From assembly GCA_017503375.1 (NCBI GenBank), contig JAFVTF010000053.1, positions 1 to 59,508 of the forward strand: DNA of 59,508 bases, given 5' to 3'. Positions 35,237-43,669 of the stretch are shown here, one piece after another (the first letter of the stretch is position 1; the number at the start of each line of letters is the position of its first letter). Origin of the DNA: Lentisphaeria bacterium. GTDB taxonomy: Bacteria > Verrucomicrobiota > Lentisphaeria > Victivallales > UBA1829. The translations under genes and the position numbers were made by a program. The notes beneath the pieces are model-generated. The model saw nothing but the letters and a program-made list of their open reading frames with translations, had not been told where the DNA came from and did not search any database.

Positions 35237-36259
35237 ATGTCTGAAAAAATCGGAAACGTTTGGGTATTTATCGAGCAGGAAGGCGGTAAAATCGCTGATG
35301 TAAGTCTCGAACTCGTTTGCAAAGGTACAGAACTGGCAAAACAGCTGGGCGTTGAAGTCGAAGGCGTTCTCCTCGGAGATAAAGTCGAAGGCTGCTGCGA
35401 AACTCTGTTCCACTATGGTTGTTCCAAGGTCTATCTCGCAGAAGATCCCCGTCTGGAACCCTTCACTGTCCTTCCCTATGCAAAAGTCATTATGGGACTG
35501 ATCATGGAACACAAGCCGAATATTCTCATGTTCGGTGCTACCATGAAGGGCCGTGAACTCGCTCCCCGCGTCGCTTCTGAAAAGCTCGCAGGTCTCACAG
35601 CAGACTGTACAGATCTTCAGATCGACGACTTTGACGACAAAGTCAACAAGAAATTCTACAAGAACAAACTGATGCAGATCCGTCCCGCATTCGGCGGCAA
35701 CATCATCGCCACCATCGTCAACAGCTGGGATGACCCCCAGATGGTGACTGTCCGCGAAGGCGTGATGAAGATGACAGAACCCGATACTACCCGCAAGGGC
35801 GAAATCGTCCGCGTTCCTGTCGCTCTGACTCAGGAAGAAACCGTTGTTCAGGTGATCGAACGTGTCCGCCGTGACAAGACCGTGAACCTGAAAGGTGCTC
35901 AGATCATCGTTGCCGGCGGTTACGGTGTCGGATCCAAAGAAAACTTCAAGCTCATTGAAGAACTTGCCCGCACACTCGGCGGTCAGGTTGGAGCTTCCCG
36001 TGCAGCGGTTGACGCAGGCTGGATCGACCATGATCATCAGATCGGTCAGACCGGTGTCACTGTCCGTCCCAAACTTTACATCGCCTGCGGTATCTCCGGT
36101 TCCGTCCAGCACGTTGCCGGTATGAAAGACAGCAAGAAGATCATTGCGATCAACACAGATCCCAATGCACCGATCTTCTCCACCGCCCATTACGGGATCG
36201 TCGGCGATCTCAACCAGATCATCCCTATGATGATCAAAGCATACAAGGCAAAGGCCTGA
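35237..36259 (+). CDS. etfA: Electron transfer flavoprotein subunit alpha
   Basis: A 340-residue protein. ATG at 35237 is chosen (AGGGTG 8 bp upstream); a GTG at 35228 overlapping the etfB stop is the alternative. The C-terminal FAD-binding domain is complete: GGYGVGSKENF, VGASRAAVDAGWIDHDHQIG, IACGISGSVQHVAGM and IAINTDPNAPIFSTAHYG. It passes electrons from the dehydrogenase to the quinone pool or to another acceptor. No extra ferredoxin domain is visible, so a bifurcating role is not suggested by sequence alone. Confidence 0.96.
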   Translation: MSEKIGNVWVFIEQEGGKIADVSLELVCKGTELAKQLGVEVEGVLLGDKVEGCCETLFHYGCSKVYLAEDPRLEPFTVLPYAKVIMGLIMEHKPNILMFGATMKGRELAPRVASEKLAGLTADCTDLQIDDFDDKVNKKFYKNKLMQIRPAFGGNIIATIVNSWDDPQMVTVREGVMKMTEPDTTRKGEIVRVPVALTQEETVVQVIERVRRDKTVNLKGAQIIVAGGYGVGSKENFKLIEELARTLGGQVGASRAAVDAGWIDHDHQIGQTGVTVRPKLYIACGISGSVQHVAGMKDSKKIIAINTDPNAPIFSTAHYGIVGDLNQIIPMMIKAYKAKA

Positions 36260-36272
36260 GGAGAATACGACA

Positions 36273-37991
36273 ATGTCCAACTTCTTTACCGATAACCCGG
36301 ATTTGATGTTCGCTCTCGACAATGTCGATCTCGCTGATGTTGTCGCTTTGCGCGAAGAAAATTACACCCAGGCAAACGAATTTGATTTCGCTCCTGAAAA
36401 CTATGAAGATGCCAAGGACAGCTACAAGCGCGTTCTGAGCGTGATCGGCGAAGTGACCGGCGAACGGATCGCTCCCCGCGCACGTCAGGTTGACGAAGAA
36501 GGTCCGTCCTTTGAAAACGGAAAAGTCACCTATCATCCGCTGACCGTTCAGAACATTGAAGATCTGAAAGCAGCCGGAGTCATGGGCGTGATGCTTCCCC
36601 GCAGATTCGGCGGACTCAACTTCCCCAACACAATTTACTCCATGATGACTGAAATGGTTGCCCGTGCTGATGCATCTCTGCAGAACCTGGTCAGCCTTCA
36701 GGACATCGCTGAAACCATCAACGACTTTGCTTCCGAAGAACAGAAGCAGCGTTATCTCCCCGGCTTTGCTTCCGGCGAAGATGACGGTTCCATGGACCTT
36801 ACCGAACCTGATTCCGGTTCTGACCTTCAGTCCGTCCGCCTGAGAGCATTCAAGGGTCCCGATGGGAAATGGTATCTGAACGGTATGAAGCGGTTCATCA
36901 CCAACGGCTGTGCAAAGACTCACCTGGTTCTGGCACGTTCTGTTGAAGGCTCCACTGATGGACGCGGTCTTTCCATGTTCATCTGCCAGGCTTGCCCGGA
37001 ACTGGTTGTCCGCCGCGTGGAACACAAACTCGGTATCCATGGTGTTGCAACCGTTGAATTGCAGTACAACAACGTTCCCGCAGAACTTTGCGGACGTGAA
37101 CGTTTCGGTTTGATCAAGTATGTTATGAGCTTGATGAACGGTGCCCGTGTTGCGATCTCCGCACAGGCTCTCGGTATTGCTGAAGCTGCCTACCGTGCAG
37201 CCAGACAGTATGCAAGCGAACGTGAACAGTTCAAGAGCAGCATTGACAAGTTCCCTGCGATCTATGAAATGCTCGCCAAGATGAAAACCAAAGTCACAGC
37301 TTCCCGTACTCTGATGTATGAGACCACCAAAGTTGTTGACCTCCGTTACTCCTACAACCTCCTTCTGGAAAAAGACAAGACCGTCGGCGCAGATGTGAAA
37401 GAAAAAGCCAAGTTCTACGACAAGGCTGCAGCAGTTCTCACCCCGATGTGTAAAGCTCTCTGTACAGAAGTTGCCAACCAGGTCGCATACGATTGTATCC
37501 AGATCCATGGCGGAACCGGTTACATGCATGACTTTGATGCGGAACGCTACTACCGCGATGCCCGTATCACCAATATCTACGAAGGAACCACACAGCTTCA
37601 GGTTGTTGCAGCCATCGGCGGTATCATGCAGCGCGTTCTCGAACCGATCTACGAACAGTATTTTGCAGACACCACTCTGGATGCAGGACTCATGGCCAAG
37701 ATCAAGGCTATGTATGCAAAACATCTGGAAGCAGTTGCATTCACCAAAGAAATTTCCAACACGAAGAATGGCGAATACCACGATCTCCGCGCAAGAAATC
37801 TTGTGGAAAACGAAACCTTCATCTTTGTTGGTACAATGATGCTGCGTGATGCAGCCAAGGATGCAAAGCGTATGTGCCTTGCAGAACGCTACATCCTCGA
37901 TGCAGAACACGACTTTGAAAGAAACTATCAGGTCATCATGAGCGGCGATCTCACCACGATCGAAAAACACCGCGACGTGATCGACTACTAA
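36273..37991 (+). CDS. Acyl-CoA dehydrogenase
   Basis: A 572-residue flavoenzyme, longer than the usual ~380 because of an N-terminal extension and a C-terminal helical domain (the ACAD layout common with short-chain or unusual substrates). Visible are LTEPDSGSDLQSVR (FAD/substrate loop), MKRFITNGCA, YASEREQFKSSIDKFPAI, IQIHGGTGYMHDFDAERYYRDARI and IYEGTTQLQ with the catalytic Glu. It is encoded 13 bp after etfA. The substrate chain length is not readable. Confidence 0.94.
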   Translation: MSNFFTDNPDLMFALDNVDLADVVALREENYTQANEFDFAPENYEDAKDSYKRVLSVIGEVTGERIAPRARQVDEEGPSFENGKVTYHPLTVQNIEDLKAAGVMGVMLPRRFGGLNFPNTIYSMMTEMVARADASLQNLVSLQDIAETINDFASEEQKQRYLPGFASGEDDGSMDLTEPDSGSDLQSVRLRAFKGPDGKWYLNGMKRFITNGCAKTHLVLARSVEGSTDGRGLSMFICQACPELVVRRVEHKLGIHGVATVELQYNNVPAELCGRERFGLIKYVMSLMNGARVAISAQALGIAEAAYRAARQYASEREQFKSSIDKFPAIYEMLAKMKTKVTASRTLMYETTKVVDLRYSYNLLLEKDKTVGADVKEKAKFYDKAAAVLTPMCKALCTEVANQVAYDCIQIHGGTGYMHDFDAERYYRDARITNIYEGTTQLQVVAAIGGIMQRVLEPIYEQYFADTTLDAGLMAKIKAMYAKHLEAVAFTKEISNTKNGEYHDLRARNLVENETFIFVGTMMLRDAAKDAKRMCLAERYILDAEHDFERNYQVIMSGDLTTIEKHRDVIDY

Positions 37992-38016
37992 GCAGAAAGA
38001 AAGGAGCAACACGAAT

Positions 38017-38298
38017 ATGAACAACGAATATCTGGCGAGAGCCCGCGAGGTCATGCCTGATGCAAAGGAACTCATCGTCGTTGCATCCAGAAGAGCCAGA
38101 AGTCTTGCTCTCGGAGCCAGACCGATGGTTCGCTGCAACGACCAGAATTTCATTGATGTTGCATTGCTTGAAATTGCTGAAGGAAAGCTCACCTCCAAAG
38201 TGGGAAATTCCGATGATTTCCTCAAAGAAATCGAAGCTGTCAAGCAGGCCCATGCCAAAGAAATGGCATCAAGAAAGAAACCTGCTGACGAAGAATAA
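38017..38298 (+). CDS. rpoZ: DNA-directed RNA polymerase omega subunit
   Basis: A 93-residue protein with the RpoZ core: IVVASRRARSLALGARP near the start, then IDVALLEIAEGKLT. It assists assembly of the beta' subunit. It follows the dehydrogenase by 25 bp and is followed by a terminator, so it appears to be the last gene of the etf operon, an unusual setting because rpoZ is commonly next to gmk. Confidence 0.88.
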   Translation: MNNEYLARAREVMPDAKELIVVASRRARSLALGARPMVRCNDQNFIDVALLEIAEGKLTSKVGNSDDFLKEIEAVKQAHAKEMASRKKPADEE

Positions 38299-38326
38299 TT
38301 CGACAGTAAGTTTTTAACAATCAAGC

Positions 38327-38367
38327 GGACAGTTTCCTTTTCCGGAGGAGACTGTCCTGCTTTATTT
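38327..38367 (+). terminator. Terminator after rpoZ
   Basis: GGACAGTTTCC (38327-38337) pairs with GGAGACTGTCC (38347-38357) with one mismatch. TGCTTTATTTTT follows. Confidence 0.75.
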
Positions 38368-38382
38368 TTCAGGATTATTATC

Positions 38383-38889
38383 ATGGCTACAGTTGCTATT
38401 ATCATGGGAAGCAAAAGTGATATGGTTTCCCTGAAAGGTGCATTTGAAACGCTCAATGCATTCCAGATTGATTTTGAAGTCCGCGTCATCTCTGCACACA
38501 GAACGCCGGATGCCGCAGCGGATTTTGCAAAAAATGCAGAAAAAAATGGAACAAAAGCAATCATCTGCGCTGCCGGAATGGCGGCACATCTTGCAGGAGT
38601 GATCGCGGCTCATACGATTGTTCCTGTCATCGGAATCCCCATGGCTTGCGAACCCTTCAACGGTTTTGATGCATTGCTTGCTATGGTGCAGATGCCTCCG
38701 GGAATTCCGGTGGCAACCGTCACAGCAGGAAAAGCAGGTGCAAAAAATGCGGCATTGCTGGCAGTTTCCATGCTGGCACTTTCCGACAATGCTCTCCGGG
38801 ATAAACTGGCAGCATTCCGGGAAGAGCAAACCCGCAAAGTAGAAGAAGCAGATGCTTCTGTTCAGGAAGAGATCAAAAATCTGTTCTGA
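38383..38889 (+). CDS. purE: N5-carboxyaminoimidazole ribonucleotide mutase
   Basis: A 168-residue class I PurE-like protein. Marks are MGSKSD at the start, VISAHRTPD and [16 protein letters not shown]. It rearranges N5-CAIR to CAIR in purine synthesis. It follows the terminator after rpoZ by about 15 bp and leads a four-gene run. PurK is not in the window. Confidence 0.95.
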   Translation: MATVAIIMGSKSDMVSLKGAFETLNAFQIDFEVRVISAHRTPDAAADFAKNAEKNGTKAIICAAGMAAHLAGVIAAHTIVPVIGIPMACEPFNGFDALLAMVQMPPGIPVATVTAGKAGAKNAALLAVSMLALSDNALRDKLAAFREEQTRKVEEADASVQEEIKNLF

Positions 38890-38906
38890 GCAGCGGAGAA
38901 AGATAA

Positions 38907-39275
38907 ATGGAATCTGTTTTGACACCCTCTTTCATAGTCTATCTGAAGACAGTCGGACTGCTGATTGCCTCCAATTTATTCATGACGTTTGCCTGGTACG
39001 GACATCTGAAAAATATGTCCGGCAAACATTGGATTATTGCGGCACTGGTCAGCTGGGGAATTGCGTTGTTTGAATACCTTATCCAGGTTCCGGCGAACAG
39101 AATCGGTTATGCTGGAGGAATCACGCTGGCACAGCTGAAGATCACTCAGGAAGTCATTACCCTGTCTCTCTTTGTTCCATTTTCCATTGTCTATATGAAG
39201 CAGGAATTCAAATGGGATTTTGTCTGGGCGGGACTTTGTCTGGTCGGGGCTGTCTATTTCATGTTCCGCAAGTAA
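38907..39275 (+). CDS. DMT-family DUF486 membrane protein
   Basis: A 122-residue protein with four transmembrane helices. Marks of DUF486 are FMTFAWYGHLK, WGIALFEYLIQVPANRIGY, LAQLKITQEVITL and MKQEFKWDF. It may transport a small molecule. It lies 17 bp after purE. Confidence 0.9.
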   Translation: MESVLTPSFIVYLKTVGLLIASNLFMTFAWYGHLKNMSGKHWIIAALVSWGIALFEYLIQVPANRIGYAGGITLAQLKITQEVITLSLFVPFSIVYMKQEFKWDFVWAGLCLVGAVYFMFRK

Positions 39276-39296
39276 TTTACAGGAGATTTTATCTTT

Positions 39297-40583
39297 ATGA
39301 AAACGATATCCATACCGGAAGGAATGCAGACAGCTGTATTCGTGATGGAATCCGGGGCATTGAAAGATGCTGCTCAAGTGATAAAGGAATATTTTCCGGG
39401 GAAGACTCCGTGGATCGTTGCTGACGGCAATACCTGGGCGGCTGCCGGAGAAAAGGTGGCAGAGGTTTTGAAAGAGGCCGGTTTTACTGCAAAAGAACCG
39501 AAGATTTTCCCTGCAGTTCCCCAGCCGCACCCCTATGAATCCACAAGTCAGGAACTGGCAAAGATGATCACAGAAGACATGGTTCCTGTGGCCGTCGGTT
39601 CCGGAGTGATCAATGACCTGGTGAAACGTGCTTCCGGAATTGCGGGGGTCCGTTATTTCTGTGTTGCCACAGCTGCTTCCGTAGATGGTTATACCTCAGC
39701 AGGAGCTGCTCTTTCTGTGGATGGCTTGAAAAAGACCATGCCGTGTCCGGCTCCTTATGCGGTATTGGCTGATACAGATGTTCTGAAATCTGCGCCTCCG
39801 CTCATGATGGCGGCAGGATATGCAGATCTGTTTGCCAAAGTGGTTGCCGGAGCGGAATGGCTTGTTTCCGACTTGCTCGGTATTCTTCCTATTGATAAAA
39901 AAGCGTGGGATCTTGTTCAGAAAAATCTTCGGATGTGGCTGAAAGATTCCTCCAACCTGGGCTATCTGTTCGACGGACTTGCATCCACCGGATATTCCAT
40001 GCAGGTATTCAACGATTCCCGTCCGGCCTCCGGTATGGAACACCTGCTTTCCCACGTTTGGGAAATGGAAGGTTTGACCTGCAACGGAGAAGAAGTTTCT
40101 CATGGATTCAAAGTTGGTGTCGGAACAGTTGCGGCAATCCGGCTGATGGAATTCATGCTCGGTTTGAGCGAAGAACAGGCACGGAAACTTGCCAGACCTT
40201 GCGAAACGCTGGAAGAACGGCAGGCAACGGTCAAAGAACTTCTGAAAAAGAATTGTTACGGCAATCCGGAAAAGATTGCGTTTGACAAGTTCAAACATGG
40301 AGAAGCTGCAGAAGAACGCCGGGAACTGATTTTCCGGAATTGGGACCGGATCCGGCATCTTTTGAAAAAGCAGATTTTCTCTTATGAAGAAACTAAGAGA
40401 CTGCTGACAGAAGCTCACGCACCGGTCCGCCCGCAGGAAATCGGTTTGAACAGAGAACAATTCTATCACGGTTTGTTCACTGCTCAGCTGATCCGTGCGC
40501 GCTATACGCTGCTGGATCTGCTTTATGAAGCAGGACTTCTGGACGAAGCGGCAAAAATACTGGACATTATGTTTGAGGAGTAA
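39297..40583 (+). CDS. sn-glycerol-1-phosphate dehydrogenase-like enzyme
   Basis: A 428-residue protein of the iron-alcohol-dehydrogenase fold, EgsA/AraM branch. Marks are VAVGSGVINDLVKRAS (dinucleotide loop), FCVATAASVDGYTSAGAAL and MPCPAPYAVLADTDVL, followed by metal-site segments AAGYADLFAKVVAGAEW and SGMEHLLSHVWEM (His). B. subtilis AraM is about 394 residues. The enzyme reduces dihydroxyacetone phosphate to glycerol-1-phosphate, the archaeal-type lipid backbone, which some bacteria also make. The lipid use here is unknown; no prenyltransferase partner is present. Confidence 0.88.
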   Translation: MKTISIPEGMQTAVFVMESGALKDAAQVIKEYFPGKTPWIVADGNTWAAAGEKVAEVLKEAGFTAKEPKIFPAVPQPHPYESTSQELAKMITEDMVPVAVGSGVINDLVKRASGIAGVRYFCVATAASVDGYTSAGAALSVDGLKKTMPCPAPYAVLADTDVLKSAPPLMMAAGYADLFAKVVAGAEWLVSDLLGILPIDKKAWDLVQKNLRMWLKDSSNLGYLFDGLASTGYSMQVFNDSRPASGMEHLLSHVWEMEGLTCNGEEVSHGFKVGVGTVAAIRLMEFMLGLSEEQARKLARPCETLEERQATVKELLKKNCYGNPEKIAFDKFKHGEAAEERRELIFRNWDRIRHLLKKQIFSYEETKRLLTEAHAPVRPQEIGLNREQFYHGLFTAQLIRARYTLLDLLYEAGLLDEAAKILDIMFEE

Positions 40584-40588
40584 TTCCC

Positions 40589-41293
40589 ATGAAAAAGATC
40601 CTTCCTGTCTGTCTGTTCTGGATGATTTTGAGTGCTTCTGCGGAAGTTTTTTCGTTATGGCCTTTCTCCGGTCATGATGAACGGATGAGTCATTCTGCTG
40701 ATGCCTTGTTAAATCCCTCGATCTTGTGGTCCGAAAAGATCAAGGCAAACGGGATGGATCTTGAAATGAGAGTTGCTTTGATCAGTACACCCTACGACTT
40801 TTGTCTGAAGACGTTGCGGAAACATTATCCGGATGCAAAATTTGCCGGAAATGAAAAAAATGTTGTTATGGAACGGAAACTGCCGTCCGGAGGACGGGAA
40901 CGGGTTCTTCTGATTGCCGTTGACGGAATTTATCCTGTCATGCAATTCACCATGGTGCTTCCGGATAAGGCTCTGGTCCCGAAGGACTGGCCGCGGGAGT
41001 TTCCATTGCTCCCCGGAGCCGTTCCGGTCAACGTGATGTATTTCCCGAAACGGGATGCTGTTTACGGGATGTTCCGCAGCCCCATGAACGTCAGAACCGC
41101 TCTTCCTCAATTGACATCACAATTGAAATCGCGGGGCTGGCAGCCGATGTCTGCGGAAAATTCCAGAGGAACAGGAACCGGTGAAGTCTTTCTGAATGAA
41201 TCGAAAAAAGAACTTCTGATTATCGGTTTTTCCAATCAGGAGAACGGTTCCGGCTGTACCGGGACTCTTTATAAGAAACCATATTCAGACTGA
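40589..41293 (+). CDS. Exported protein of unknown function
   Basis: A 234-residue protein with a signal peptide (ILPVCLFWMILSASAEVF). I do not recognise the mature part. It contains two similar segments, MDLEMRVALISTPYDFCLKTL early and MNVRTALPQLTSQLKSRGWQ later, suggesting two small alpha-beta domains. It follows the glycerol-1-phosphate dehydrogenase gene by 5 bp. A stem ACGGAAT/ATTCCGT at 41312-41332 lies downstream, without a T-run. Confidence 0.65.
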   Translation: MKKILPVCLFWMILSASAEVFSLWPFSGHDERMSHSADALLNPSILWSEKIKANGMDLEMRVALISTPYDFCLKTLRKHYPDAKFAGNEKNVVMERKLPSGGRERVLLIAVDGIYPVMQFTMVLPDKALVPKDWPREFPLLPGAVPVNVMYFPKRDAVYGMFRSPMNVRTALPQLTSQLKSRGWQPMSAENSRGTGTGEVFLNESKKELLIIGFSNQENGSGCTGTLYKKPYSD

Positions 41294-41360
41294 TTTACTG
41301 CCGGATGTGCAACGGAATCCATAAAATTCCGTGAGCTGAAAACACAAAAGATTGGATTTC

Positions 41361-42488
41361 TTATACGATCATCTCTTTTGACATCGTATAAAAGTTTGTT
41401 GATCCTGTTTCCGTCACGACAAGCACATCTTCCAAACGGATTCCTCCCCAGGAAGGATGATATAATCCCGGCTCATTGCTGATGACCTGACCTTTTTTCA
41501 GCGGGCCGGGATTTGCCGGAGAAACGCGGGGCGCTTCATGGATCTCCAATCCCACACCATGCCCCAGGCCATGAATAAAACCGCAAGGAATACCGTCTTT
41601 ATTCTTTCCTGTCTCAAATCCAGCTTTTGCCATGATCTCTTTTGCTTTGTTGTGAACATCTGCTGCAATCACTCCGGCGCGGATCATTTGCTCTGCCGCC
41701 TGAGATGCCGCCAGAACTGCATCATACGCACGCTTAACAACAGGAAGAGGTTCTCCCTTCACAAATGTTCTGGTCATATCCCCCCAATATCCGGATTCAT
41801 CATCACGGGGGAAAATATCGACAACAACGGTTTCCCCTGCGAGGATCGGACCGGAACCGACATTGTGAGGCTGGGAACACTGAACGCCATGAGCTGTGAT
41901 CGTTCTTGAGGCTGTAAAACCGTGTGCTTTCAGAAAACCTTCGATCTCCATCCGCAGCAATTCACTGGTCAAAACTTTTTTCCCGTAATGCAGCACCATA
42001 TTTTTTCCGATTGAGGCTTGCTGCAGCATCTCTTTTGCAAGCTGCATGGCATCCTGTGTCACAGACATTGCTTTTGCTATTTTCCGGATTTCGCCTGCAT
42101 TTTTGAATTCCCGTTTCGGGAAGAACTTTCCGGCTGAAGCGACTGCAATTCCTTTTTTCCTGAGAAAGTCTGCAATTGCCAGAGGAAACTCTTCCGGAAC
42201 TGTCCATTCTGTTATTCCGAACTTCTCTGAAATCCGCTGGATCAACAGCTCATCTGTTTTGAATTTATCTTCTTTTGTAAAGAAATCTTCAAGGGGAAGA
42301 ACTCTGACATTTTTCTTAGCCTGAACAGTGGCGCGTTCATATTCCAGAATAGAAACAACGATTGCCTGAAATTCACTTGTCTGAAACCATACGATCGGAT
42401 CGGGAGCGTTGAAACCTCCCGCATAAAGAAGATCAGCGCAAAATTCGGGGGCGGCACAAATCAGACGTCCGCAGGATTTCTTTTTCAT
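41361..42488 (-). CDS. M24 family metallopeptidase (Xaa-Pro aminopeptidase-like)
   Basis: A 375-residue protein; ATG at 42488 is chosen (AGGAG 9 bp upstream, MKKKSCGRLI). The catalytic C-terminal half has the five metal ligands: Asp in TVVVDIFP, Asp in YWGDMTRTF, His in HGLGHGVGLEIHE, Glu in SNEPGLYH and Glu in RLEDVLVVTE. The N-terminal half is the creatinase/prolidase-type domain. It is likely a cytoplasmic peptidase removing N-terminal residues before proline. It lies 5 bp after queH. Confidence 0.93.
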   Translation of the reverse strand: MKKKSCGRLICAAPEFCADLLYAGGFNAPDPIVWFQTSEFQAIVVSILEYERATVQAKKNVRVLPLEDFFTKEDKFKTDELLIQRISEKFGITEWTVPEEFPLAIADFLRKKGIAVASAGKFFPKREFKNAGEIRKIAKAMSVTQDAMQLAKEMLQQASIGKNMVLHYGKKVLTSELLRMEIEGFLKAHGFTASRTITAHGVQCSQPHNVGSGPILAGETVVVDIFPRDDESGYWGDMTRTFVKGEPLPVVKRAYDAVLAASQAAEQMIRAGVIAADVHNKAKEIMAKAGFETGKNKDGIPCGFIHGLGHGVGLEIHEAPRVSPANPGPLKKGQVISNEPGLYHPSWGGIRLEDVLVVTETGSTNFYTMSKEMIV

Positions 42489-42493
42489 AACAT

Positions 42494-43033
42494 TCAACTC
42501 CTGTCTCTGAGAGAAAATTCACAACCGCAGAAATTCTGACGGTAAAGGTTCAATTCTTTGGAAAGGCGCAATGATTTGAGAAAACCATCATTCTTTTTGA
42601 AATCGATTGCCTCAAAACGGGGAGAAACTCCGCCAATGGAAAAAATCAGTTTGGAATTTTTGTGAGGACTGACCGTGAGAGTCGTCGCAAAGTTCATATC
42701 CAATTCTTCCGCTTTCTCAGCGGTCCGTTCCAGATTGTATTTGAAACAAGCTGCGCAGCGTGGCCCCCGTTCCGGAGCATCTTCATAACCGGGAACTGCC
42801 GAAACCGCCGCCAGCCAGGCAGCATGATCGTAAGGATCAACAATCAGCGGGAATCCGAACTTCTCTGCAAAAAGAGAGACATTCTCCAGCCGTTTGTCAA
42901 ATTCCTCTTGCGAAGACAGGTTGGAGTTTGAGAAATAGAGGGTAACCTCTCTCTCTTTAATTTTATCCAGACATCCGCAGGCACATGGAGCGCAGCAGAT
43001 ATGCAGGAGCAGTTTTTTTTGTGTTTCCGGCAT
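42494..43033 (-). CDS. queH: Epoxyqueuosine reductase QueH
   Basis: A 179-residue protein of the DUF208/QueH family. Cysteine motifs HICCAPCACG (start), GPRCAACFKYNLERTA (middle) and NFCGCEFS (end) match the iron-sulphur and iron sites of QueH. It reduces epoxyqueuosine to queuosine in the wobble base of certain tRNAs, an alternative to QueG. It lies between the ferritin-like protein and the M24 peptidase genes. Confidence 0.93.
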   Translation of the reverse strand: MPETQKKLLLHICCAPCACGCLDKIKEREVTLYFSNSNLSSQEEFDKRLENVSLFAEKFGFPLIVDPYDHAAWLAAVSAVPGYEDAPERGPRCAACFKYNLERTAEKAEELDMNFATTLTVSPHKNSKLIFSIGGVSPRFEAIDFKKNDGFLKSLRLSKELNLYRQNFCGCEFSLRDRS

Positions 43034-43081
43034 GATTCAATTCCATTTTTGGAAATACAGCAGAATCCGCCGGACACATTG

Positions 43082-43570
43082 TCAGGTTCCGGGAAAATGG
43101 GAATCCAGAAAACGTTTTGCCTGAGCAGAATCACCGGCAGCATGAAACTTTTCAATAATCGTCTGCAAAGTCCGTTCTGCGGCGGCATTTTCCGCTGAGA
43201 ATCCTTTCAAAAGATCAAATGCGGGAAAATCGCTTTCTGCAATTGCCAAATCTGAAAGAGCCTTGAGCTTTCCGGCTGCTGTTTTTTCCTGTTTGAGCGC
43301 AGCTTTGAACACATCTTCCGGGTCGGAAATTCCGCCGGGAGACGGCTTCCCCAATTTTCCGAAAGTGACAGAGAATCCGTTGCCAGTGAGGAAATCCAAT
43401 AACCTCCATGCCCGTTCCAGTTCCTCATTGGAAAGAGTACGCATCCATTTTGCAGCTCCCGGAACATGGAAAAATTCCAGTCGGACCGAAAGTTCCAGAA
43501 ACACATACGCAGAGTTGAAATCATCCATCAGCTGACGGTTCAGTGCTTTGCCTAAATTTTTAGTGAGCAT
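43082..43570 (-). CDS. Ferritin-like protein with a degraded ferroxidase centre
   Basis: A 162-residue protein that aligns with E. coli FtnA over its length: NRQLMDDFNSAYVFLELS, NEELERAWRLLDFLTGNGF, LKQEKTAAGKLKALSDLA and FSAENAAAERTLQTIIEKF. The expected metal ligands are altered: E17 to D, H53 to R, Q127 to N and E130 to A (FtnA numbering). Glu50 and Glu94 equivalents remain. It may form a cage or bundle without normal iron oxidation. It begins 48 bp before queH. Family call is firm; function is uncertain. Confidence 0.75.
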   Translation of the reverse strand: MLTKNLGKALNRQLMDDFNSAYVFLELSVRLEFFHVPGAAKWMRTLSNEELERAWRLLDFLTGNGFSVTFGKLGKPSPGGISDPEDVFKAALKQEKTAAGKLKALSDLAIAESDFPAFDLLKGFSAENAAAERTLQTIIEKFHAAGDSAQAKRFLDSHFPGT

Positions 43571-43622
43571 GACTTGCGTCCTCAGATAAGAAATATAATT
43601 GTCCTGCCGTAATTTTCAAGGG

Positions 43623-43649
43623 GATTCCGGAAATAATTCTTCCGGAATC
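43623..43649. repeat. 10-bp inverted repeat between the LexA-like and ferritin-like genes
   Basis: GATTCCGGAA (43623-43632), seven bases, TTCCGGAATC (43640-43649), a perfect pair. There is no T-run on either strand, so it is either a weak terminator of the LexA-like gene or a protein-binding site. Confidence 0.7.
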
Positions 43650-43669
43650 TCATTTACATTTTTTCCGGC

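Noticed and set aside
36234..38564. 776-codon minus-strand frame opposite the dehydrogenase and rpoZ
   Set aside because: The plus-strand genes are unmistakable. The frame stays open because of biased codon use; its product is rich in Cys, His, Phe and Ser.
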